18,666 nt of DNA, from NCBI GenBank assembly GCA_022825185.1, contig JAJDYK010000213.1, positions 1 to 18,666 of the forward strand. The letters run 5' to 3'. The position numbers were made by a program, and so were the translations under genes. The notes beneath the pieces were generated by a model. It did not search any database and had not been told where the DNA came from. It saw only the letters and a list, made by a program, of their open reading frames with translations. Shown piece by piece: positions 6,955-14,961 of this stretch. The stretch's first letter is position 1; each line of letters begins with the position of its first letter. Origin of the DNA: Candidatus Latescibacterota bacterium (lineage in GTDB: Bacteria > Latescibacterota > UBA2968 > UBA8231).

Positions 6955-8397
6955 ATGGCGGATTCAATCCGGTTGTTGAGTGACGAAGAGGTGCAGCGGT
7001 TTATCGTCGATGGATGTCTGACTGTGCAGGCGGATTATCCACCCTCGTTTCACGCTAGTATTCGCGATCAGATCGAGGCGGCTTTTGCGGCAGAAGGCAA
7101 TCCTGGAAATAACATTTTGCCTCGGATCCCGCTGATCGGGCGCGTGTTTGAACACCCTGCGGTGAAGGGTGCCCTGACGAGTCTGTTGGGACCCGATTAC
7201 ATTTTGAACCCCCATCGACATTGCCACTTGAATCCGCCCGGGCGACGAGGACAGCAATGGCACAAGGATTGTTATGTGTACGATCACAATTTGCGGCATC
7301 CGAGATTTTACTGGGTGCTCGCTTTTTATTTTCCCCAAGACACGACCGAGGATATGGGGCCGTCGGGGGTGTTGCCTGGGATGCAGATGTACAAAACCAT
7401 TAGCGATGTGGATCCCGAAAAAACTCGAGAAAAAGCGCAGAGATTTTGCGGTCCCGCGGGGACGGTGGCGCTCATTCACTTTGATTCTTGGCATCGCGCA
7501 ACAGAGAATGTCAGTAGCAAAGATCGGTACATGTTGAAATTTCAGTTTGCCCGTACGCGGGAGCCAGAGCAACCGACTTGGGATCATCAAAGTCGCGCGT
7601 GGTCGTCCGGCATCGAGGATCGGCATCCGGCCCTATCACGAGACGTCTGGCACTGGTTGTGCGGGGAATCCGCAAAAAAACAGCAGCCTGCAAATGGCAG
7701 TATGCAAGACTTGCTCTCGGTCTTAAAGCGCGGCTCGGAGGACGAGCGCTTGGATGCGGCGTATGGGCTGGCCGAGTTTGGCGCGCCGGCCGTGCCCGAA
7801 CTCGTCGCCGCCATGCGGGAGGAAGCACTGGCCACGATCGCAGAGACCGAGGCCAAGACACCGGATAATGCCCACGGAACCAATCCCACAAGCGGTTGTG
7901 CGGCGCTGGCCTTGGCATCCATAGGCGCACCAGCCGCCGGGGCTTTGGCAGAGATGTTGTCCGATGAGCACTGGTGGGTGCGGGCGGTCGCCGCCCACGT
8001 GTTGGGACGCTTGGGCGCGAGCGCAATGGAGGCAGAACCCGCCCTGAGAACGGCGATGAGCGATTGCCACTGGTGGGTGCGCCGCAATGCGATTGAGACT
8101 TTGAGCGCAATCGGCGCTTTTTCTGCTGAGCTGATTGCCGACCTGACAGACGCACTCGGCGATGAGGACTACCGCGTGCGCCGCAACGCCGCCCTCGCGC
8201 TGGCGAAATCCGGCGCAGCGAGCTGTGTTGCGATTGAGGCATTGGCTGAGATGCTCGAGGACGAGAACCGCTACAATCGATTTTACGCCGCTTATGGGTT
8301 AAAACAAATTAGCACGCCCAACGCACGGGATATTTTGCTCCGCTCACTTTCCAAATCGCGCTGGTGCTCCACTACTACAAAAGACAACATCTACTGA
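6955..8397 (+). CDS. Phytanoyl-CoA dioxygenase-family oxygenase fused to C-terminal HEAT repeats
   Basis: A 480-residue two-domain protein. Residues about 8-225 form a PhyH-type, Fe(II)/2-oxoglutarate-dependent oxygenase. The metal triad is visible as H103-x-D105 (in QQWHKDCYVYD) and H180 (in FDSWHRATEN), and R191 (in SKDRYMLKF) fits the 2-oxoglutarate-binding arginine. All key residues are present, so it should be active. Residues about 245-480 are HEAT/PBS-lyase-like repeats; two contain HWWVR and a third EDYRVRRNAALALA. The C-terminus SRWCSTTTKDNIY looks like a natural family end. Such enzymes hydroxylate small molecules or lipids, and HEAT repeats commonly mediate binding; the substrate is unknown. 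Two-oxoglutarate oxygenases of this family are numerous in some uncultured lineages. It sits between genes of an unrelated envelope cluster and is probably an accessory gene. Confidence 0.88.
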   Translation: MADSIRLLSDEEVQRFIVDGCLTVQADYPPSFHASIRDQIEAAFAAEGNPGNNILPRIPLIGRVFEHPAVKGALTSLLGPDYILNPHRHCHLNPPGRRGQQWHKDCYVYDHNLRHPRFYWVLAFYFPQDTTEDMGPSGVLPGMQMYKTISDVDPEKTREKAQRFCGPAGTVALIHFDSWHRATENVSSKDRYMLKFQFARTREPEQPTWDHQSRAWSSGIEDRHPALSRDVWHWLCGESAKKQQPANGSMQDLLSVLKRGSEDERLDAAYGLAEFGAPAVPELVAAMREEALATIAETEAKTPDNAHGTNPTSGCAALALASIGAPAAGALAEMLSDEHWWVRAVAAHVLGRLGASAMEAEPALRTAMSDCHWWVRRNAIETLSAIGAFSAELIADLTDALGDEDYRVRRNAALALAKSGAASCVAIEALAEMLEDENRYNRFYAAYGLKQISTPNARDILLRSLSKSRWCSTTTKDNIY

Positions 8398-8485
8398 ACC
8401 CCCAAAAGCCGTGCAATCTGGCCAAGCCGCCCCTCCACCCATACTTTTTGTCGATTCACCAACTCATTCTTCTGAGAGGAAGTAC

Positions 8486-9475
8486 ATGTCAGACACCGAG
8501 GCCGTAGCTCAGCTCGGCCAAATCAGGGATCGCATCTACGGCGAGATCGGCCAAGTCATCATCGGCCAGAAGCAGATCGTCGAGGAACTGCTCATAGCCT
8601 TGCTCGCCGGTGGCCATTGCCTGCTGGTAGGCGTACCTGGCTTGGCCAAAACTACGCTCATCCAAACCCTCGCCCGCACGCTTGATCTCTCCTTTGGCCG
8701 CATCCAATTCACCCCGGATCTCATGCCTTCGGACATCACCGGCACTGAGGTACTCGAAGAGGACATCGACACCGGCCGCAAGGCCTTTCGCTTCATCCGC
8801 GGCCCCCTGTTTGCCAACGTCATCTTAGCCGACGAAATCAACCGCACGCCTCCCAAGACCCAAGCGGCCCTGCTCCAAGCCATGCAGGAACACGCCGTCA
8901 CCGCGGCTGGCGAGACCATGCAGCTCAGCGAGCCATTCTTCGTGCTCGCCACTCAAAACCCCATCGAGCAGGAGGGGACCTATCCCCTGCCCGAAGCCCA
9001 GCTCGACCGCTTTATCTTTGAGCTGTGGATCGACTATCCCAGCGACCGCGAGGAAGAGGACATCGTCCGCGCCACCACCAGCGTCGCCCAAGCCACCGTC
9101 AGCCAAGTAGTGGATGCCGAGCAGATCGTCGAGCTACAGCAACTCGTGCGTCGGGTGCCCGTAGCCGATCACTGCGTCCGCTACGCCGTCTCGCTGGTGC
9201 GCTCCTCCCGGCCCGGGGACGGCCAAGCGCCGGACTACATCCGCGAAATGGTTAGCTGGGGTGCTGGGCCGCGCGCCTCCCAGTACTTGGTCTTAGCGGC
9301 CAAAGCGCGGGCCATCCTCGCCGGCCGGCATTCAGTCGCCATCGAGGACATCCGCGCTGTGGCCCTGCCGGTGATGCGCCACCGCATGGTCGTCAACTTT
9401 CACGCCGAAGCGCAAAACATCAGCGCGGTCGGCCTAATCGAACGCTTGCTCGCCGACGTGGAGCCAGAATCCTAG
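8486..9475 (+). CDS. MoxR-family AAA+ ATPase
   Basis: A 329-residue ATPase of the MoxR group, which act as chaperone-like motors for maturation of VWA-domain proteins (established for the family). Walker A is GVPGLAKT at residues 49-56. Walker B is VILADEINR with D116 and E117. The MoxR blocks PPKTQAALLQAMQE, FFVLATQNPIEQEGTYPLPEAQLDRF and the C-terminal lid domain are all present, so it looks complete and active. ATG 8486 is chosen over an in-frame start at 8411 because GAGAGGA precedes it by five bases and the family N-terminus fits. One base separates its stop from the GTG start of the DUF58 gene, so the two are co-translated. The 88 bases upstream show no clear promoter. Confidence 0.95.
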   Translation: MSDTEAVAQLGQIRDRIYGEIGQVIIGQKQIVEELLIALLAGGHCLLVGVPGLAKTTLIQTLARTLDLSFGRIQFTPDLMPSDITGTEVLEEDIDTGRKAFRFIRGPLFANVILADEINRTPPKTQAALLQAMQEHAVTAAGETMQLSEPFFVLATQNPIEQEGTYPLPEAQLDRFIFELWIDYPSDREEEDIVRATTSVAQATVSQVVDAEQIVELQQLVRRVPVADHCVRYAVSLVRSSRPGDGQAPDYIREMVSWGAGPRASQYLVLAAKARAILAGRHSVAIEDIRAVALPVMRHRMVVNFHAEAQNISAVGLIERLLADVEPES

Positions 9476-9476
9476 C

Positions 9477-10376
9477 GTGAGCGAAGCCGCCTCCTACCTC
9501 CACCCGGAAACCATCTCGCGCCTCTCGCGCCTCGACCTGATTGCGCGCCTCGTGGTCGAAGGCTTTATCACCGGCCTACACCGCAGCCCGTACCACGGCT
9601 TCTCGGTCGAATTCTCCGAGCACCGGCCCTACATGCCGGGCGACCCCCTGCGCGACCTCGATTGGAAGGCTTATGCCAAGTCCGACCGCCTGTACGTCAA
9701 ACAGTACGAAGAGGAAACCAACCTCAAAGCCTATCTGCTGCTCGACGTCTCTGGCTCCATGGACTTTGCGGCTGGCGCGCCGCTGAGCAAATTTCGCTAC
9801 GCGGTCTCTTTGGCGGCCGCACTGTCGTACCTCATGCTCAAGCAGCGCGACGCGGTCGGCCTGCTGCTCTACCACCACCAGACCGAGGCGTACGTGCCGC
9901 CGCGCTCGGTGCAAAGCCACCTCCAAGTGCTCCTCAAGACCATTGACCAAGCGCGGCCGCACAACGAGACGAGCATGGCTCCGGCCTTCCACGACCTCGC
10001 CGAGCGCATCCGCCGCCGCGGCCTCGTCATCGTACTCTCCGACCTGCTCGACGCGCCCGACCAAGTCCTCGAAGGACTGCGCCACTTCCGCCACCTGCGG
10101 CACGAAGTGATCGTCTTCCACCTGCTCGACCCTCGCGAGCGCGACCTCGCCTTCCGCGACCAGACCCGCTTCTACGACCTCGAAGACCCAGACCAAACCC
10201 TCACCACCCAGCCTTGGCACATCCAACACGAATACCGCGCCCTGATGGACGAGCTGATCCAGACCTATCGGCTCGGGTGCGCCGAGGCCGGCATCGACTA
10301 CGCCCTGCTCGACACGGCGACCCCCTTTGACGTGGCCCTATCGCGCTACCTAGCGCAGCGCAAAAAAATGGGTTAG
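9477..10376 (+). CDS. DUF58 / von Willebrand factor A-like protein, MoxR partner
   Basis: A 299-residue protein starting at GTG 9477, one base after the MoxR stop. The DUF58 signature YMPGDPLRDLDWKAYAKSDRLYVKQYEEET lies at about residues 52-81. A VWA-like fold follows, with a complete MIDAS motif D90-V-S92-G-S94 (LLLDVSGSMDF), a metal-binding site that many DUF58 proteins retain. The family is thought to be the client or adaptor of MoxR ATPases, often in gene clusters with membrane VWA proteins of the Bat type. No membrane segment is obvious. No Bat-type gene is seen here; the DUF4175-like, TPR and exported proteins encoded at 866-6256 are the probable rest of the system. Confidence 0.93.
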   Translation: MSEAASYLHPETISRLSRLDLIARLVVEGFITGLHRSPYHGFSVEFSEHRPYMPGDPLRDLDWKAYAKSDRLYVKQYEEETNLKAYLLLDVSGSMDFAAGAPLSKFRYAVSLAAALSYLMLKQRDAVGLLLYHHQTEAYVPPRSVQSHLQVLLKTIDQARPHNETSMAPAFHDLAERIRRRGLVIVLSDLLDAPDQVLEGLRHFRHLRHEVIVFHLLDPRERDLAFRDQTRFYDLEDPDQTLTTQPWHIQHEYRALMDELIQTYRLGCAEAGIDYALLDTATPFDVALSRYLAQRKKMG

Positions 10377-10396
10377 CCGCCGTCCTGCCCTGAAAC

Positions 10397-10424
10397 TTGA
10401 CTTTTTTGTACAGATTCCTAAGTT
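10397..10424 (+). promoter_or_regulatory. Possible promoter of the suf operon
   Basis: TTGACT at 10397-10402 is a good -35-like hexamer in the gap between the DUF58 gene and sufB. The best -10 candidate, TAAGTT at 10419-10424 with a 16-base spacer, is a poor match. I could not see a convincing IscR-type operator. A promoter is expected here because the function changes, but the precise elements are uncertain. Confidence 0.3.
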
Positions 10425-10445
10425 CTTGAAGCTGTGCCTAGATAC

Positions 10446-10452
10446 AAAAGGA
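10446..10452 (+). promoter_or_regulatory. Shine-Dalgarno for sufB
   Basis: AAAGGAG six bases before ATG 10459 decides the sufB start against a TTG at 10426. Confidence 0.7.
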
Positions 10453-10458
10453 GCCAAC

Positions 10459-13005
10459 ATGAGCGAAAGCACCCAAACCCTAGAGCAGTTTGCCAACCGC
10501 GACTACGAGTGGGGATTCGTCACCGACGTGGAGGCCGACTCAGCCCCACCCGGCCTCAACGAGGAGATCATCCGCTTTATCTCTGCCAAAAAGGACGAGC
10601 CTGAGTTCATGCTCGACTGGCGGCTCAAAGCCTATCGCCGCTGGCTCACTATGGAAGATCCAACGCGCCGCAAACAGAGCCAGCGCTGGGCCATGGTCCA
10701 CTATCCCAACATCAACTACCAAGACATCGTTTACTACTCGGCTCCCAAGCAAAAACAGCTCGACAGCCTCGACGAGGTCGATCCCGAAATTCTGGCCACC
10801 TACCAAAAGCTCGGCATCCCGCTCGAAGAGCAGAAGATGCTCGCTGGCGTGGCTGTGGACGCCGTCTTCGACAGCGTCTCTGTGGCCACCACGTTCAAGG
10901 ACAAGCTGGCCGAGTTGGGCATCATCTTTTGCTCCATGTCCGAAGCCATCCAGGACCACCCCGAGCTCGTGCGAAAGTACCTCGGCTCGGTCGTGCCCTA
11001 TACCGACAATTTCTTCGCCACCCTCAACTCCGCGGTCTTTACCGACGGCTCTTTCGTGTACGTGCCGCCGGGCGTGCGCTGCCCCATGGAGCTATCGACG
11101 TACTTCCGCATCAACGCGGCGAACACGGGTCAGTTTGAACGCACCTTGGTCATCGCCGACGAGGGGTCGTATGTGTCATATTTAGAAGGGTGCCTCCCAC
11201 CCGGCGAACAGGTATCAACACCCACCGGCTGGAGAAACATCGAAAGCCTAAAACCCGGCGACTTGGTGTACGATCACGAGGGTGCCCCTCGCAGAGTGCG
11301 TGCCTCCATGACCCGCCGCCACAAGGGCGAAATGATCACCATTCGCCCGGTATCGCGTTACAACCAGTTCAGCTTGACCTCGGAGCATCCCGTGCTGGCC
11401 ATCAAGCGAGAGGGCGTTCGGGTCAAACGCAAATCTCGCCGCAACGGCTGGTTGCCCGAAGTCGATACCAAAAAACTGCTGGCCGCCGACCCCGAATGGA
11501 TCCCCGCCGGGCAACTGGCCCAAGGCGACTTCGTCCTCGTGCCCAAATTGCAGCAACAGGAGAGGGCTGGCTTCAGCGACCAAGAGACCGAATTGCTCGG
11601 CTATTACCTCGCCGAAGGCAGTTCCTACCACAACAAGGCCAACAAGCAACACACCAATCAGTTCTCCTTCGGCCTTCAAGAAAAAGACCTTATCGCGCAG
11701 ACGCGGTCCCTGATCGAAGATGTGACCGGCAGGCCATCGTACCTGACCGAGCAGCCCGACCGCAATGGGGCTGGTGTGGCCTTCTTCTCCCAACAGTACG
11801 CCGACTGGTTCATCGAACACTGCGGTAAGGGGGCCTGTACCAAGATGCTCAGCGAGGGGTTGATGAGCCTACCCACGCGCCAAGCCAAAATTCTCCTCGA
11901 CGCCTATCTCGAAGGGGACGGCAATGTCCACGACCGTGGCAACTCGCGCATGGTGCGCTTCTGCACCGGCTCCGAGACCTTGGCGCAGCAGGTCCAGATG
12001 CTGCTCAATCGACTAGGGATCTACGCTTGGATCACGGTTCGCAAAGGTGGCAAGGGGAAATTCTCCAATAATTCCGACCGGGTCGTAAACCGCCAGCCGC
12101 TGTATCAGATCGGCTATACCGAAAGCAAGAAGTGGGACATGGTCCGCGAGACCGACACCCATTTTATCGTCCCGATCCGCGAAGTGACCCGCGCCCCCTA
12201 CGACGATCTGGTCTTCAACATCGACGTCGAAGAGACCCATAGCTACACCGTCCGCGGCACGGCCGTCCACAACTGCACAGCGCCCATGCGCGACGAAAAC
12301 CAGCTCCACGCGGCCGTCGTTGAACTCGTGGCCCTCGGCGACGCGCAGATCAAGTACTCCACCGTGCAAAACTGGTACCCCGGCGACGAAAACGGCAAAG
12401 GCGGGATCTACAACTTCGTCACCAAGCGCGGCGCGTGTCGCGGCGACCGCTCCAAGATCTCGTGGACCCAAGTCGAGACCGGCTCGGCCATCACTTGGAA
12501 GTACCCTAGCTGTATCCTCCAAGGCGATCACTCGGTCGGCGAATTTTACTCAGTAGCCGTCACCTCCAAGCGGCAGCAGGCCGACACCGGCACCAAGATG
12601 CACCACATCGGCAAAAATACCCGCAGCACCATTATCTCCAAGGGCATTTCAGCCCAGCGCGGCCAAAACACCTATCGCGGCAAGGTGCAGGTGCTCAAAA
12701 ACGCGACCGGCGCTCGCAACTTCACCCAGTGCGATTCCATGCTCATCGGCGACCAATGCGGCGCGCACACCTTTCCCTACATCGAAGTTCGCAATCCCAC
12801 CGCCCACGTCGAGCACGAGGCTTCTACCTCCAAGATCGGCGAGGACCAAATTTTCTACTGCAACCAGCGCGGGATTTCCACTGAAGACGCCATCTCCATG
12901 ATCGTCAATGGCTTCTGCAAGGAAGTCCTCGCCGAACTGCCGATGGAGTTCGCCGTCGAGGCGCAAAAACTGCTCGGCATCAGCTTAGAGGGCAGCGTTG
13001 GGTAG
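10459..13005 (+). CDS. sufB: SufB Fe-S cluster scaffold subunit, interrupted by an intein
   Basis: SufB is the core scaffold of the SufBCD complex, on which Fe-S clusters are assembled from sulfur supplied by SufS-SufU. The precursor has 848 residues: 487 of SufB exteins plus a 361-residue intein at residues 245-605. N-extein blocks include FIYVPPGVRCPMELSTYFRI-like sequence and FERTLVIADEGSYVSYLEG. The C-extein starts CTAPMRDENQLHAAVVELVA and includes YSTVQNWYPGDENGKGG, HVEHEASTSKIGEDQIFY and the terminal QRGISTEDAISMIVNGFC. The spliced length is normal for SufB. The ATG at 10459 has a good ribosome site. Without splicing the scaffold would be split, so the intein must be removed for a functional SUF system. 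The Uma2 gene follows after 53 bases instead of sufC. Confidence 0.97.
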   Translation: MSESTQTLEQFANRDYEWGFVTDVEADSAPPGLNEEIIRFISAKKDEPEFMLDWRLKAYRRWLTMEDPTRRKQSQRWAMVHYPNINYQDIVYYSAPKQKQLDSLDEVDPEILATYQKLGIPLEEQKMLAGVAVDAVFDSVSVATTFKDKLAELGIIFCSMSEAIQDHPELVRKYLGSVVPYTDNFFATLNSAVFTDGSFVYVPPGVRCPMELSTYFRINAANTGQFERTLVIADEGSYVSYLEGCLPPGEQVSTPTGWRNIESLKPGDLVYDHEGAPRRVRASMTRRHKGEMITIRPVSRYNQFSLTSEHPVLAIKREGVRVKRKSRRNGWLPEVDTKKLLAADPEWIPAGQLAQGDFVLVPKLQQQERAGFSDQETELLGYYLAEGSSYHNKANKQHTNQFSFGLQEKDLIAQTRSLIEDVTGRPSYLTEQPDRNGAGVAFFSQQYADWFIEHCGKGACTKMLSEGLMSLPTRQAKILLDAYLEGDGNVHDRGNSRMVRFCTGSETLAQQVQMLLNRLGIYAWITVRKGGKGKFSNNSDRVVNRQPLYQIGYTESKKWDMVRETDTHFIVPIREVTRAPYDDLVFNIDVEETHSYTVRGTAVHNCTAPMRDENQLHAAVVELVALGDAQIKYSTVQNWYPGDENGKGGIYNFVTKRGACRGDRSKISWTQVETGSAITWKYPSCILQGDHSVGEFYSVAVTSKRQQADTGTKMHHIGKNTRSTIISKGISAQRGQNTYRGKVQVLKNATGARNFTQCDSMLIGDQCGAHTFPYIEVRNPTAHVEHEASTSKIGEDQIFYCNQRGISTEDAISMIVNGFCKEVLAELPMEFAVEAQKLLGISLEGSVG
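11191..12273 (+). mobile_element. SufB intein with LAGLIDADG homing endonuclease
   Basis: This 361-residue in-frame insertion starts with Cys1 (CLPPGEQVSTPTGWRNI) and ends with His360-Asn361 followed by Cys+1 of the C-extein, the full set for class 1 protein splicing. Block B is visible as T63-S-E-H66 (LTSEHPVLAI), and block F is ETHSYTVRGTAVHN. Two dodecapeptide motifs, LLGYYLAEG at intein residues 135-143 with E142 and LLDAYLEGDG at 235-244 with D243, indicate a LAGLIDADG endonuclease with acidic catalytic residues retained. The element could therefore still home. Insertion is directly before the conserved YLEG/C position, which I recall as the Mycobacterium tuberculosis SufB intein site. 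Base composition is close to that of the host gene. Confidence 0.95.
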
Positions 13006-13013
13006 ATGAATCA

Positions 13014-13032
13014 GAACTAATTCGCCTAGTTC
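13014..13032 (+). terminator. Small hairpin just after sufB
   Basis: GAACTA and TAGTTC pair perfectly around a seven-base loop, starting nine bases after the sufB stop. The stem is AT-rich and lacks a T-tract. It may mark the junction with the Uma2 gene, slow transcription slightly, or be incidental. Confidence 0.2.
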
Positions 13033-13045
13033 GTTCCAAAGCAGT

Positions 13046-13051
13046 AGGAGG
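13046..13051 (+). promoter_or_regulatory. Shine-Dalgarno for the Uma2 gene
   Basis: AGGAGG seven bases before ATG 13059 is a strong ribosome binding site, so the gene is probably translated. Confidence 0.75.
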
Positions 13052-13058
13052 TTGAACC

Positions 13059-14060
13059 ATGTCCAGTACCATCCCATACCAAGAGCACGCCACCGAATCG
13101 GTCGATCTAGCAGAGGAAGAGGTACCCACCATTGTGTTGCCCAACGGCGATCGGTTGGAGTTTCCCGGCTGCCGCGCCTACAAAATGTCCCTGTCCGAAC
13201 TAGAAGAGTACGAAGGCCGCTATGAGTATTGGTATGGTCCCACCGAAACCCTCATCGTCGTGGCCGACGAACCCAGAGTTAGCGGGGACCACGAACTGCC
13301 CGCGCCCTATCTGATGCAACTAGTTCAACAAATTGCCGACGAGTGTGGGGCGCACTTTGTCCCCTTTGGCACCGTTAGCATCTGGGATGCAAATGCCGAA
13401 GGCGTCCCTCGGGTCGTCATGCGTCCCGATCAGTGCCTTTACTTGCGTCCCCAGTCGGCACGGTTGCCCGACAAAGACGGGTTGAAGTTAGGCTTTCACA
13501 CCTTGCCTGATGTAGTGTTGGAAGTCGATCACACGACCGACATCCGGCGTGGGAAGCTGCATCAGTATGCGTTGTGGGGATTTCCCGAAGTGTGGGTCGA
13601 AGTCCCCGAGGCGTACACGCCTAGCCGACGGGCCGGCAAGCCTCGACTGACGATCTATGTATTGGAAGGCAGGCAATATCGCGAGGTCGCGGCGAGCCGG
13701 GCGTTGGTGGGTTGGACGGCGGCGGAAATACACCGGGCACTCAACGAGCGATTGAGGTGGTCGTCGGAGACGATAGCGGCACTGTTGCGGGTGGCGCGGG
13801 CGCTAACGGTGCGTTTGGGCACGGCGGGTCCTGAGGGCACACCGCGCTTGCGAATGCACCGTGAAGAGGGTCGCGCAGAAGGCCAACGGGCTTTGTTGTG
13901 TCAGCAAGCGGCGTTGCGTTTCGGCGAGGATGTGGCCAAGGATTTGGAGTCGCTGCTCGCAGATATGGCGGGTGAAAACCTGACGCACGTAGGCGGCTGG
14001 ATCGTAACATCCCGCAACGGCGATGAACTGCTTCGCCGAGTGCGAGAGAATAGGGCCTAG
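13059..14060 (+). CDS. Uma2-family (DUF820) predicted PD-(D/E)xK nuclease with DUF4351-like tail
   Basis: A 333-residue protein lying between sufB and sufC. Residues about 40-240 match the Uma2/DUF820 family. The diagnostic block is D151-VVLEV-D157 (with E155), then K166 and Y170, followed by ALWGFPEVWVEVP. This is the predicted PD-(D/E)xK endonuclease core; Uma2 proteins are very abundant in Cyanobacteria and several uncultured groups, but their biological role is poorly known. A C-terminal extension (residues about 265-333) has EEGRAEGQ, then RFGEDVAKDLESLL and a final DELLRRV, resembling the DUF4351 tails of other PD-(D/E)xK proteins. The usual Uma2 length is about 190-220 residues, so this is a fused form. 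No transposase or target-site duplication is visible. It has its own ribosome site and may have been inserted into the suf operon. Confidence 0.82.
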   Translation: MSSTIPYQEHATESVDLAEEEVPTIVLPNGDRLEFPGCRAYKMSLSELEEYEGRYEYWYGPTETLIVVADEPRVSGDHELPAPYLMQLVQQIADECGAHFVPFGTVSIWDANAEGVPRVVMRPDQCLYLRPQSARLPDKDGLKLGFHTLPDVVLEVDHTTDIRRGKLHQYALWGFPEVWVEVPEAYTPSRRAGKPRLTIYVLEGRQYREVAASRALVGWTAAEIHRALNERLRWSSETIAALLRVARALTVRLGTAGPEGTPRLRMHREEGRAEGQRALLCQQAALRFGEDVAKDLESLLADMAGENLTHVGGWIVTSRNGDELLRRVRENRA

Positions 14061-14211
14061 CTTGGCATTGCTTGACCTGAAACCGACGCTGCAATAGGCG
14101 GCAGATACAAGATAATCTGAAAAAGCGGCGAACGACCGCGAGAATACTAGCCGACGAAAATATGTCGGCGCACGTCGTCTCATAACATCACAACCTAACC
14201 GAAAGCGCACT
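14061..14211. other. Spacer between the Uma2 gene and sufC
   Basis: This 151-base spacer is unusually long for the interior of a suf operon. It contains a six-base-pair hairpin GCCGAC / GTCGGC at 14150-14155 and 14164-14169 with an A-rich loop and no T-tract, and a TTGACC at 14072 without a matching -10 element. A GATAAT at 14111 lies at the wrong distance. No clear Shine-Dalgarno precedes sufC. I see no gene here. A weak internal promoter for sufCDS is possible but not shown. Confidence 0.5.

Positions 14212-14957
<746 letters not shown>

Positions 14958-14961
<4 letters not shown>

Noticed and set aside
6273..8425. Possible insertion-site repeat: GCTGTGCAACTTGCTCAA at 6273-6290 and a similar 18-mer at 8408-8425 flanking the island
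   Set aside because: Only 13 of 18 bases agree and there is no other sign of target-site duplication; too weak to claim.
10397..10458. An IscR- or Rrf2-type operator upstream of sufB
   Set aside because: I found no convincing dyad of the expected spacing; the short AT-rich matches are below what can be supported by eye.
11191..12273. Reading the SufB insert as an insertion sequence or group I intron
   Set aside because: It is exactly in frame, has intein blocks A, B, F and G with Cys1 and HN/C, and carries no transposase or RNA-intron features.
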